Of a DNA stretch of 53,323 bases, positions 17,060-23,947 are shown piece by piece; the first letter of the stretch is position 1; every line of letters starts with the position of its first letter. Under the pieces are notes generated by a model. It was given only the letters and a program-made list of their open reading frames with translations, was not told the origin of the DNA and ran no database searches. This DNA comes from an uncultured Prevotellaceae bacterium (GTDB lineage Bacteria > Bacteroidota > Bacteroidia > Bacteroidales > Bacteroidaceae). The translations under genes and the position numbers were made by a program. The stretch is taken from the NCBI GenBank assembly GCA_902776935.1, contig CACYRS010000013.1:1-53323 (forward strand), written 5' to 3'.

Positions 17060-17091
17060 CAAAGGTAGCACTTTCTTCGAAAAAAACCAAA
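17060..17091 (-). promoter_or_regulatory. Promoter of the yfhO-fkp-GSCFA-murF operon
   Basis: A TTTG -33 box (17088-17091) and a TACCTTTG -7 box (17060-17067) are 20 bp apart. The start point falls around 17053, about 20 nt before the YfhO ATG. It is back to back with the promoter of the methyltransferase gene. Confidence 0.8.
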
Positions 17092-17095
17092 TAAA

Positions 17096-17127
17096 TTTGG
17101 ATTTTTGCTCACTTAATCGTACCTTTG
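17096..17127 (+). promoter_or_regulatory. Promoter of the methyltransferase-pfs-luxS operon
   Basis: A TTTG -33 box (17096-17099) lies 20 bp before a TACCTTTG -7 box (17120-17127). The ATG follows at 17138, so the leader is very short. The two divergent -33 boxes form a 14-bp palindrome (17087-17100). Confidence 0.8.
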
Positions 17128-17137
17128 TCCCCTGAAT

Positions 17138-17938
17138 ATGGAAGAAAACGTAATTACAAGCACCCAGAATGCAAGGATAAAACACGTTGTTGCCCTCCAG
17201 CAGAAATCGTCACTGAGACGTGAAGAAGGACTCTTCGTGGTTGAGGGCCAGCGCGAGATAGAACACTGCATTGCCTGTGGGTATGAGATAGTAGAGCTGT
17301 TCGTGCTCAATACTGCCTGCTACACAGGTGGCATAGAACCGACATATGTAACTTCTCAGGTATATGAGAAGATGGCATATCGTGAGTCGACTGAGGGTAT
17401 CATAGCAGTGGCCAAAGTTAAGAGCCACAGTCTTAAGGACCTTAGGTTCAACAAGCATAATCCGCTCGTGGTGGTACTTGAGAGTGTAGAGAAGCCTGGT
17501 AATCTGGGAGCCATTCTCCGCACTGCCGAGGCTGCTGCCGTAGATGCAGTTATCGTGTGCGACCCTCTTACGGATATATATAACCCCAACCTTATCCGTG
17601 CCAGCATCGGAGGTGTGTTCAGTGTACCTGTTGCAGCTTGTTCTTCTAAGGATTGTATCAACTTCCTAAAAGGAAAAAAGATCAGAATTCTCACGGCACA
17701 GCTTCAGGATTCTTATGATTACTATGACTATGACATGAGTCATGCAACGGCTCTTGTCATGGGCACAGAATCCACAGGCCTCTCACAACAATGGCGCGAT
17801 GCTGCCGATGCACATATCCGTATACCGATGCTGGGACGTCTTGACTCTCTTAACGTCAGTGTAAGCACAGCCATCCTCATCTACGAGGCTGTGCGCCAGC
17901 GAAATAAAGTATATCAGCATCCCGATAGCAGAATATAA
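17138..17938 (+). CDS. SpoU/TrmH-family RNA 2'-O-methyltransferase
   Basis: The 266-residue protein is a SPOUT methyltransferase that would 2'-O-methylate a ribose in rRNA or tRNA using S-adenosylmethionine. An N-terminal substrate-binding domain (ITSTQNARIKHVVALQQKSSLRREEGLFVVEGQREI) precedes the knotted catalytic domain with motif 1 ESVEKPGNLGAILRTAEAA (catalytic Arg), motif 2 VMGTESTGLS and motif 3 IPMLGRLDSLNVSVSTAI. The target nucleotide cannot be deduced. It is followed 12 bp later by pfs and then luxS. The grouping is sensible because methyltransferases produce S-adenosylhomocysteine, which Pfs and LuxS clear. Confidence 0.92.
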   Translation: MEENVITSTQNARIKHVVALQQKSSLRREEGLFVVEGQREIEHCIACGYEIVELFVLNTACYTGGIEPTYVTSQVYEKMAYRESTEGIIAVAKVKSHSLKDLRFNKHNPLVVVLESVEKPGNLGAILRTAEAAAVDAVIVCDPLTDIYNPNLIRASIGGVFSVPVAACSSKDCINFLKGKKIRILTAQLQDSYDYYDYDMSHATALVMGTESTGLSQQWRDAADAHIRIPMLGRLDSLNVSVSTAILIYEAVRQRNKVYQHPDSRI

Positions 17939-17950
17939 AAACAAACAATT

Positions 17951-18580
17951 ATGAAGATAGGAGTAATAGTAGCAATGGACAAGGAGCTCAAGCAGCTCCA
18001 ACAGTTGTTCTCTTCTGAAAATATCATCATCCAGAAGAGCGGTATAGGAAAGGTTAATGCTGCCATACAAACGGTGGAGATGATAAAGCAGTATAAGCCC
18101 GATGTGATAATATCATCCGGATGTGCAGGAGGAAACGGTGATGACATAAACGTTCAGGATGTGGTGGTTAGCAGTCAGTTGACTTATCACGATGTATATT
18201 GTGGCACAGCCATCGACAATTCCACACAGTATGGACAGGTTCAAGGACTACCTGTAAGATATGAGGCAGACCCGATATTATTGGAAAAAGCACTTAAGAC
18301 AGGTGCTAAGCCTGGACTAATTGTCACAGGCGACTGGTTTGTTGACTCCAAAGAGAAGATGCGAGAGATAGTTGGTCATTTCCCAGAGGCCAAGGCTGTT
18401 GATATGGAGTCGGCAGCTATAGCTCAGGCATGTTATATCTATAGTGTGCCGTTTATCTCATTCCGTGTAATCAGCGATATCCCCCTGCGGGATACTGATG
18501 CCTCTATGTATCACGACTTCTGGAATACCATCGCCGAGAACTCATTCCTAGTAACCAAGACTTTCATCGAAAGCCTATAA
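17951..18580 (+). CDS. mtnN: 5'-methylthioadenosine/S-adenosylhomocysteine nucleosidase (MTAN)
   Basis: MTAN (Pfs) cuts adenine from methylthioadenosine and S-adenosylhomocysteine; the latter gives S-ribosylhomocysteine for LuxS. The 209-residue protein is close to the usual length and starts with MKIGVIVAMDKEL, where E12 is the conserved catalytic-site Glu. It has SGCAGG for the phosphorylase-like fold, the substrate-binding AVDMESAAIAQ and the catalytic Asp in VISDIP. It lies between the methyltransferase and luxS, 13 bp before luxS, in one operon. Confidence 0.96.
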   Translation: MKIGVIVAMDKELKQLQQLFSSENIIIQKSGIGKVNAAIQTVEMIKQYKPDVIISSGCAGGNGDDINVQDVVVSSQLTYHDVYCGTAIDNSTQYGQVQGLPVRYEADPILLEKALKTGAKPGLIVTGDWFVDSKEKMREIVGHFPEAKAVDMESAAIAQACYIYSVPFISFRVISDIPLRDTDASMYHDFWNTIAENSFLVTKTFIESL

Positions 18581-18593
18581 TTATTTTTTCACA

Positions 18594-19088
18594 ATGGAGA
18601 TTATTCAGAGTTTCACCATAGACCACACCCATCTTAAGCCGGGTATATATGTATCAAGAGAGGATAAAGGTTTTACCACTTTTGACCTTCGCATCACAGA
18701 ACCCAACAAAGAACCCGCCATCGCCCCTTCCGCCATTCACAGTATAGAGCATCTTATGGCCACGTGGTTCAGAAACAGTAAAGTGAAGGAGGATGTGGTA
18801 TACGTAGGCCCAATGGGATGTCTCACTGGCATGTATATTATCATGACAGGATCATATACCGTAGAAGACATGCGTCAACTTACTATCGAGTGTCTTGAGT
18901 GGATTATAAAACAAGACAAGGTGCCAGCAACAGAACCACAGGCCTGCGGCAACTATCTCCTTCACGACCTTCCGATGTGTAAATGGGAGTGTGCACGATA
19001 TCTCGACCGTCTGAAGAATGATTTCCACTGCGAGTACACAAAGCTTCAGGTCACACTCGAAGACGGCAAGGTCTTTGCCGACGCATAA
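18594..19088 (+). CDS. luxS: S-ribosylhomocysteine lyase LuxS (AI-2 synthase)
   Basis: LuxS splits S-ribosylhomocysteine into homocysteine and DPD, the precursor of autoinducer-2. The 164-residue protein has the metal site H49-x-x-E52-H53 (HSIEHLMATW) and C118 (QACGNYLLHD), as well as the catalytic Cys in VGPMGCLTGMY (C76). It follows pfs in the same operon, so the activated-methyl cycle step is complete. The convergent neighbour is an AI-2E-family permease, a possible AI-2 exporter. Confidence 0.97.
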   Translation: MEIIQSFTIDHTHLKPGIYVSREDKGFTTFDLRITEPNKEPAIAPSAIHSIEHLMATWFRNSKVKEDVVYVGPMGCLTGMYIIMTGSYTVEDMRQLTIECLEWIIKQDKVPATEPQACGNYLLHDLPMCKWECARYLDRLKNDFHCEYTKLQVTLEDGKVFADA

Positions 19089-19103
19089 CACCCATTGAAA
19101 GAC

Positions 19104-20174
19104 TTACTTTTCCGCTATGACATACCTCTGATAGTATGATATCAGCAGGGTTGTCATTGGCAACGCGATAATCATTCCGAGTATTCCCAGCAACGATCCC
19201 CAGATAGAAAGCGATAACAGGATAATAGCGGAGTTCAGTCCTGTCACGTGACCCATAATCTTGGGAGTAAGGAACGTGTCCTGAATAATCTGGACAACAG
19301 CAAACACAGCAAGAGCCATGAGAAGTATTATCCAGAAATTCTGACCTGTATCGGCAGCCTTAACGATAGCAAGCAAAACAGTGGGTATCAATCCCACCAA
19401 CTGCAGATAAGGCACCATGTTCAGGATTCCGATAAACATACCGAGTCCAACCGCCATCGGGAATCCGATAATCAGGAATCCGATGCTAAAAAGTATACCA
19501 ACACAAAGAGCAACCATAGCCTGACCTCGGAAATACTTATTCATACTGTCCTCCACATCGCCCACCAGCTGTTTGGCAAAATGACGATACTTCTCAGGCA
19601 GGAGATTAGGCCATCCGCTACATATATCCTCATAATCAAGAAGAATGAACAAGGTATAAAGCACCACCATCGTCAGTGTAAACACACTTGACACTATGCT
19701 TATCGACTGAGTAATGACATCCCAGACCTTAGGGACAGTGGCCTTTATAGCATCAAGGAATCCGCCTTGAGTGACAATTGACTGGATTTCCTCCACACTG
19801 AGATGATCACGCACATACTGCTGTATCATACCAGGGATATTGCTTACTTTCTCGTTGGCACCGATATATTCCACCAAAAGATCCTTCACTCTGAAGCTCT
19901 CCTCCACCATAGGTGGGATCATCAAAAGGAATACACCCGTAAGCACGAGTCCGGTAACCAGAAACGCTGAGAGGATGCCTAATATACGGTATTTCATCTT
20001 ACAACTATACTGGAAGAACTTCACCAACGGAAAGAGCAGATAAGCGATGAGCCACGCCAAGAAGAATGGCACCAGCACACTACTCAGACGATTAAGCAGC
20101 ATCACTACACCTGTGATGATTATCGCCCATAGGATGCCACGTATGACGTTATCGAAGGTATACTTATTGTTCAT
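19104..20174 (-). CDS. AI-2E family permease (TqsA-like)
   Basis: The ~356-residue protein belongs to the AI-2E (PF01594) permease family with about eight membrane helices. TqsA of E. coli, the founding member, promotes export of AI-2; other members are Na+/H+ antiporters or of unknown role. Visible features are an N-terminal TM pair (ILWAIIITGVVMLLNRLSSVLVPFFLAWLIAYLL), a soluble middle region, and the C-terminal GLNSAIILLSLSIWGSLLGILGMIIALP motif. I choose the ATG for MNNKYTFDN; an ATG two codons earlier is also possible. Both overlap the 3' end of the DUF4738 lipoprotein gene. It ends 15 bp from luxS on the opposite strand. Confidence 0.88.
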   Translation of the reverse strand: MNNKYTFDNVIRGILWAIIITGVVMLLNRLSSVLVPFFLAWLIAYLLFPLVKFFQYSCKMKYRILGILSAFLVTGLVLTGVFLLMIPPMVEESFRVKDLLVEYIGANEKVSNIPGMIQQYVRDHLSVEEIQSIVTQGGFLDAIKATVPKVWDVITQSISIVSSVFTLTMVVLYTLFILLDYEDICSGWPNLLPEKYRHFAKQLVGDVEDSMNKYFRGQAMVALCVGILFSIGFLIIGFPMAVGLGMFIGILNMVPYLQLVGLIPTVLLAIVKAADTGQNFWIILLMALAVFAVVQIIQDTFLTPKIMGHVTGLNSAIILLSLSIWGSLLGILGMIIALPMTTLLISYYQRYVIAEK

Positions 20175-20718
20175 CCTCATCGTTGGTTCCACCATTCGTG
20201 TCAAGGTCAGAATCAAGACGTATACCCACCTCACCGAAATTGCTCAGAGAGACAACAAAGGGGATGTATTCATCTGTCTGTGGATGACTGACACTAGCAG
20301 CAAAGTAGATGTTGTTGCCCTCGGACTTGTCATATACAAGCCCCTCCAAGATACCTGTCTGACGATAGTCATTGTTGAGTAATGATTCAAAGGCAGCTTT
20401 CGTAAACGAACGACTAAAGAATACAGAACCGTCAGCACGCATCACTTTGATAGAGATGCGGTTGTCGATAAACTTTTGTCCATTTTCATCCTGGACCATC
20501 TTCAGGCTGTCGTCGGCCACACGGTGAACCTCCACCTGATAGTTCTTTCCAAGCCATAACACGTCATCTGTATGCTTATATTCCTGCATACGGATAGGAG
20601 CCTGGGGCTTTACAACTTCGGGTTTGGGAGCGATAATATCATCGCTCTTTTTCTTCTGTGAACAACTTGCCAGCAGCAAAAGAGCTGCAAGGGGCAATAT
20701 ATGAATCAGTCTCTTCAT
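20164..20718 (-). CDS. DUF4738-type lipoprotein
   Basis: This 184-residue protein starts with a lipoprotein signal (MKRLIHILPLAALLLLASCSQKKK; lipobox LLASC), then a linker rich in Pro and Lys, and a single compact domain with LGKNYQVEVHRVADDSLK and SVFFSRSFTKAAFESLL. The domain resembles DUF4738, known mainly from Bacteroidales, without an assigned function. The start is the ATG ending at 20718, just downstream of a TACCTTTG box. It overlaps the AI-2E permease gene by about 11 bp and is cotranscribed with it. Confidence 0.75.
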   Translation of the reverse strand: MKRLIHILPLAALLLLASCSQKKKSDDIIAPKPEVVKPQAPIRMQEYKHTDDVLWLGKNYQVEVHRVADDSLKMVQDENGQKFIDNRISIKVMRADGSVFFSRSFTKAAFESLLNNDYRQTGILEGLVYDKSEGNNIYFAASVSHPQTDEYIPFVVSLSNFGEVGIRLDSDLDTNGGTNDEDEQ

Positions 20719-20743
20719 ATTCAAGCTCTAATGGTTTTGCGGA

Positions 20744-20751
20744 CAAAGGTA
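20744..20751 (-). promoter_or_regulatory. -7 box of the DUF4738 / AI-2E operon
   Basis: TACCTTTG on the minus strand ends 26 bp before the lipoprotein ATG. A run of A/T fills the -33 area without a clear TTTG. Confidence 0.6.
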
Positions 20752-20762
20752 CACATTTTTTT

Positions 20763-21446
20763 TTATATTACCACACATCCTGTCACCTTTAACACGTTTT
20801 TCACAACTCTGAAACGTACATCATACTTTCCAAAGGGCATGCCGTATACCCTCTCCTCATCATTCTGGTAATGCGGCCTGGGGTCAAGGGCAAGAAGATC
20901 CATAAGGGCTCGAAGATCTTCGTCTGAGAACAAAGAGGCTGTCTCTTCCGGTATCTCCACCTTAAGAGTCTTCCATTCCGACTTATTCACGAAACCACTC
21001 TTTGCTCCTTCGTGGGCATCGGCGTAAGCCACATAGGGTTTGATATCATAAATCGGAGTACCATCCATCAGATCGGCACCTCTTACATGTATAACAGGAC
21101 CAAGGGCGGGGTCATCTTCAATATGGTCTATCTTCACACACGATAACCCGAGATTATTTGGTCTGAATGGTGACCTCGTAGCAAAAACGCCCATCTTCTT
21201 ATTTCCTCCAAGCCTTGGAGGTCTTGACATGAGTCGTCCATCTTCCTTCTTCCATCTTCCCTCAGAGAATTCCCAAATTATCCACAGATAATCGAAGTCG
21301 TCAAGCCCCCTTAAAGCCTCCATCCTACGGAAATCCGATTCAAAGACAATGCTTCCCGTCAGGCTACTGACGAGTCCGCTCTGCCTGGGGATACCGAACT
21401 TCGACCTCATAGGCGAACGAAAATGTGCAATCGGGAAAATCTCCAT
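20763..21446 (-). CDS. trmO: TrmO-type tRNA methyltransferase (TsaA family)
   Basis: The 227-residue protein is a member of the TrmO/TsaA (YaeB) family, which methylates N6 of threonylcarbamoyladenosine at tRNA position 37 with S-adenosylmethionine. The family beta-barrel is seen in FPIAHFRSPMRSKFGIPRQSG, IVFESDFRRMEALRGLDDFDYLWIIWEF, then TRSPFRPNNLGLSCVKI and GADLMDGTPIYDIKPYV. The C-terminal small domain carries DPRPHYQNDEERVYGMPFGKYDVRFRV. I use the ATG at MEIFPIAHF. Longer open frames upstream run through the promoter and are not translated. Confidence 0.93.
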   Translation of the reverse strand: MEIFPIAHFRSPMRSKFGIPRQSGLVSSLTGSIVFESDFRRMEALRGLDDFDYLWIIWEFSEGRWKKEDGRLMSRPPRLGGNKKMGVFATRSPFRPNNLGLSCVKIDHIEDDPALGPVIHVRGADLMDGTPIYDIKPYVAYADAHEGAKSGFVNKSEWKTLKVEIPEETASLFSDEDLRALMDLLALDPRPHYQNDEERVYGMPFGKYDVRFRVVKNVLKVTGCVVI

Positions 21447-21454
21447 TCCGCCGA

Positions 21455-21462
21455 CAAAGATA
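21455..21462 (-). promoter_or_regulatory. -7 box of trmO
   Basis: TATCTTTG on the minus strand lies 8 bp before the trmO ATG, implying a nearly leaderless mRNA. A possible TTTG -33 box is at 21485-21488 (22 bp spacing). Confidence 0.6.
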
Positions 21463-21536
21463 CAAATAAATCGGTAATGAATTACAAAAAAAACAAAAAA
21501 AAAATCACAAACCTTCATTATTTCAAAATTATTGCC

Positions 21537-21544
21537 TACATTTG
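21537..21544 (+). promoter_or_regulatory. -7 box of the histidine kinase gene
   Basis: TACATTTG lies 24 bp before the kinase ATG at 21569 and excludes the in-frame ATG at 21542 as start. Confidence 0.6.
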
Positions 21545-21568
21545 CATAATTATTTTTCGCTAACAATA

Positions 21569-23326
21569 ATGAAAACGAAACATCTTATACTGCTAGCGGC
21601 AGCAACAATCATATTCCTGAATCCCGTTAAAGCTGCCTATAACATAAAAGAAGACCCGAGGTATAAAGAACTTCGCGACTCGATGAGTCGTGCTTTCAAT
21701 GATGCCGACAGTGCACGTTTCTTCCCCATAATTTACCGTCTGGAAGAATATTGCCTCAGCAAAAACGATATGCATTCCTATTATACCCAGAGATGCAATG
21801 AGATAGTCTTTCTGATGAACCAGCAACGAATCTATGAAGCTTATATGCTGGCCTACAAGCTTTCATCAGAGTTGAGGGAGAAGGGTCTCGAGAAGGAGAT
21901 GTACATGGCTTATAATATGCTCGGACATATTAACCGCTATTGCGGCAATAATGCCACTGCTAAGGAAAATTTCTATCACGTACTAAGCGAGATGGAGAAG
22001 TACGGCTACTGGGAGAGCATGCCACCTATCTATATGAACTTAGTGAATGTGGAGCTAGACGATGACCCCGATGAAGCCATAAGATTACTTGAAAGAGCAA
22101 AGGAGATCGCACTGAAATACTCGCCAGAGCGGGTATTCGACATCGAGACACGAAAGATACTCAGCTACTACAACAGAGGCGACATCCCTCGGTTCCTGGA
22201 AGGGTTTAAGGAATATAAGAAAGGGATTGATGAAGGTAAAAGCACTGTTCATGGACGCACCATGGAAGTATATTACCTTGCTGCCACAGGAAAGACCGAT
22301 GAGGCTGTAGCGCTGGCAACGAAAGAGCTTGGAGATGAGGGGGGGGAGGCAATCTCTCTTATCTACGAACATGCAGGACGATGGGAGGATGCATATAAGT
22401 CCCTCCATAAACATTACACCTCACAGGACTCCATAACCAATGTGGTTCTAATAAACAGCATGCAGGGCATTCGCGAGCAACTCTCGCTCTTCGAGGCAGA
22501 GAAGAAGACTACACGTGCAAAATTCATAGGACTAACCGTGGGAATAGTACTGCTGATACTGCTTGTGGCTGCGCTGATGTATATTGTTATCAGTCGCAGA
22601 AGACATGTCGCACAACTTCAGGAAGCATACAACCGTGCACTGGAGGCGGACCGCATGAAAAAAGCGTTTATCCAGAATGTTAGCCATGAGGTTCGTACAC
22701 CACTAAACATCATCAGTGGCTTCGCGCAGATTATCGCAGACCCAGAACTTGCCAATAGCACGGAAGAGCGTAAGCATATGGCAGATACAATGCAGAGGAA
22801 CACTCTCCAGGTAACATCGCTCATCGACGAGGTCCTCGAGTTGTCACTCAGCGAGTCATCGAAGGTAGCAGCAAAGGAGGACGAGATAAGCATCAATGCC
22901 CTTCTCAATGAACTTATAGGCGATCACCACGGATTAATGAAACCCGGTGTAGAGATGACTCTTGACTCTCCCCTACCCGATAATTATACCATTCTAACAA
23001 ACCGCACCCTGTTGAAACGTGCCATTGCAACACTTATCGACAATGCGGTAAAGAACACCACTCAAGGTTCCATCACCTTGAAGACAAAAGCAAAGGAGAA
23101 CAGTGTGCTCATCGCTGTACAAGACACTGGTAGCGGTATCCCCAAGGAAGAGGCTGACCACATCTTCGACCGCTTTGTAAAACTCGACTCTTTCAAGGAG
23201 GGGCTAGGTTTAGGACTACCATTATGTCGTACCCTTGTGGAACGCTTAGGAGGTACTGTACGTCTTGATACAAACTATGGCCCAGGGGCTAGGTTTATTA
23301 TAGAATTGACAAACAACAAAAAATAA
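21569..23326 (+). CDS. Sensor histidine kinase with periplasmic helical-repeat domain
   Basis: The 585-residue protein has a signal peptide (MKTKHLILLAAATIIFLNPVKA), a helical, TPR-like periplasmic region of ~290 residues (LLERAKEIALKYSPERVF, MYMAYNMLGHINRYCGN), one TM (FIGLTVGIVLLILLVAALMYIVI) and a cytoplasmic kinase core. The core has HisKA with VSHEVRTPLNIISGF (phospho-His) and HATPase motifs N, G1 (DTGSGIP) and G2 (GLGLGLP). No receiver domain or response regulator gene is nearby. It is a close relative of the broken kinase at 6742-8695 in the catalytic part, with an unrelated sensor. A porin-like gene starts 2 bp later, so the pair is one operon. Confidence 0.9.
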   Translation: MKTKHLILLAAATIIFLNPVKAAYNIKEDPRYKELRDSMSRAFNDADSARFFPIIYRLEEYCLSKNDMHSYYTQRCNEIVFLMNQQRIYEAYMLAYKLSSELREKGLEKEMYMAYNMLGHINRYCGNNATAKENFYHVLSEMEKYGYWESMPPIYMNLVNVELDDDPDEAIRLLERAKEIALKYSPERVFDIETRKILSYYNRGDIPRFLEGFKEYKKGIDEGKSTVHGRTMEVYYLAATGKTDEAVALATKELGDEGGEAISLIYEHAGRWEDAYKSLHKHYTSQDSITNVVLINSMQGIREQLSLFEAEKKTTRAKFIGLTVGIVLLILLVAALMYIVISRRRHVAQLQEAYNRALEADRMKKAFIQNVSHEVRTPLNIISGFAQIIADPELANSTEERKHMADTMQRNTLQVTSLIDEVLELSLSESSKVAAKEDEISINALLNELIGDHHGLMKPGVEMTLDSPLPDNYTILTNRTLLKRAIATLIDNAVKNTTQGSITLKTKAKENSVLIAVQDTGSGIPKEEADHIFDRFVKLDSFKEGLGLGLPLCRTLVERLGGTVRLDTNYGPGARFIIELTNNKK

Positions 23327-23328
23327 AA

Positions 23329-23937
23329 ATGAAAAAGGTTTTTGCTTTTATCGCGCTCTTTTCAGCTATAACGATGGCTGCCTCAGCACAAGGTGTTAAA
23401 TTTGGTGTCAAGGGAGGCCTGGACCTACAGAACATGAAGTTCAACGAGAGTGTTTTTAACTCAGAGAACAAGCTCGGATGGTTTATCGGTCCTACCCTTC
23501 AGGTGTCACTGCCCATTGGCGGACTTGGTGTTGACATCTCCGGATTATATGATCAGAAAAGTACCAAGATCAATGATGAGACCATCAAACAGAAGAGTAT
23601 CCTCGTACCCGTCAATGCCCGTCTGAAACTTGGTATAGGCAGCGAGGCAGGACTATATGTGGCTGCAGGTCCTCAGTTTGCATTTAATATAGGCGATGAT
23701 GAATTTAAATGGAACAAAGATGGTGTAGAAAACACTTTCCAATTAAAGAAATCAGCATTCAGTGTGAACCTTGGTGCAGGTGTGTATCTGTCGAAACATC
23801 TGGAGATAGGCTTCGCTTATAATATCGCTGTCGGTTCTACTGCCGATGCCTCATGGAAGGTGGCTACCGATGCTGCATTCAAGAGTGACGACACAAAACC
23901 CAAATCCTGGCAGATCTCTGCTGCTTACCTCTTCTAA
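23329..23937 (+). CDS. Outer-membrane beta-barrel protein (PorT/OmpX-like)
   Basis: This 202-residue protein has a signal peptide (MKKVFAFIALFSAITMAASA, cut after AQ-like site) and a small beta-barrel of the outer-membrane beta-barrel group (PF13568-like). Alternating strands are visible: VKFGVKGGLDLQNMKF, LGWFIGPTLQVSLPIGG, GLYVAAGPQFAFNIG, FSVNLGAGVYLSKHLEIGFAY, and it ends with the aromatic-type C-terminus SAAYLF expected for BAM substrates. It begins 2 bp after the histidine kinase gene. Coupling suggests that the kinase senses something related to this protein, which is inference. Confidence 0.85.
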   Translation: MKKVFAFIALFSAITMAASAQGVKFGVKGGLDLQNMKFNESVFNSENKLGWFIGPTLQVSLPIGGLGVDISGLYDQKSTKINDETIKQKSILVPVNARLKLGIGSEAGLYVAAGPQFAFNIGDDEFKWNKDGVENTFQLKKSAFSVNLGAGVYLSKHLEIGFAYNIAVGSTADASWKVATDAAFKSDDTKPKSWQISAAYLF

Positions 23938-23947
23938 GTCATAGACC

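Noticed and set aside
16300-17094. 264-codon plus-strand frame opposite the YfhO-like gene
   Set aside because: It is rich in His, Cys and Gln with no recognisable domain and runs through the minus-strand promoter; an antisense shadow.
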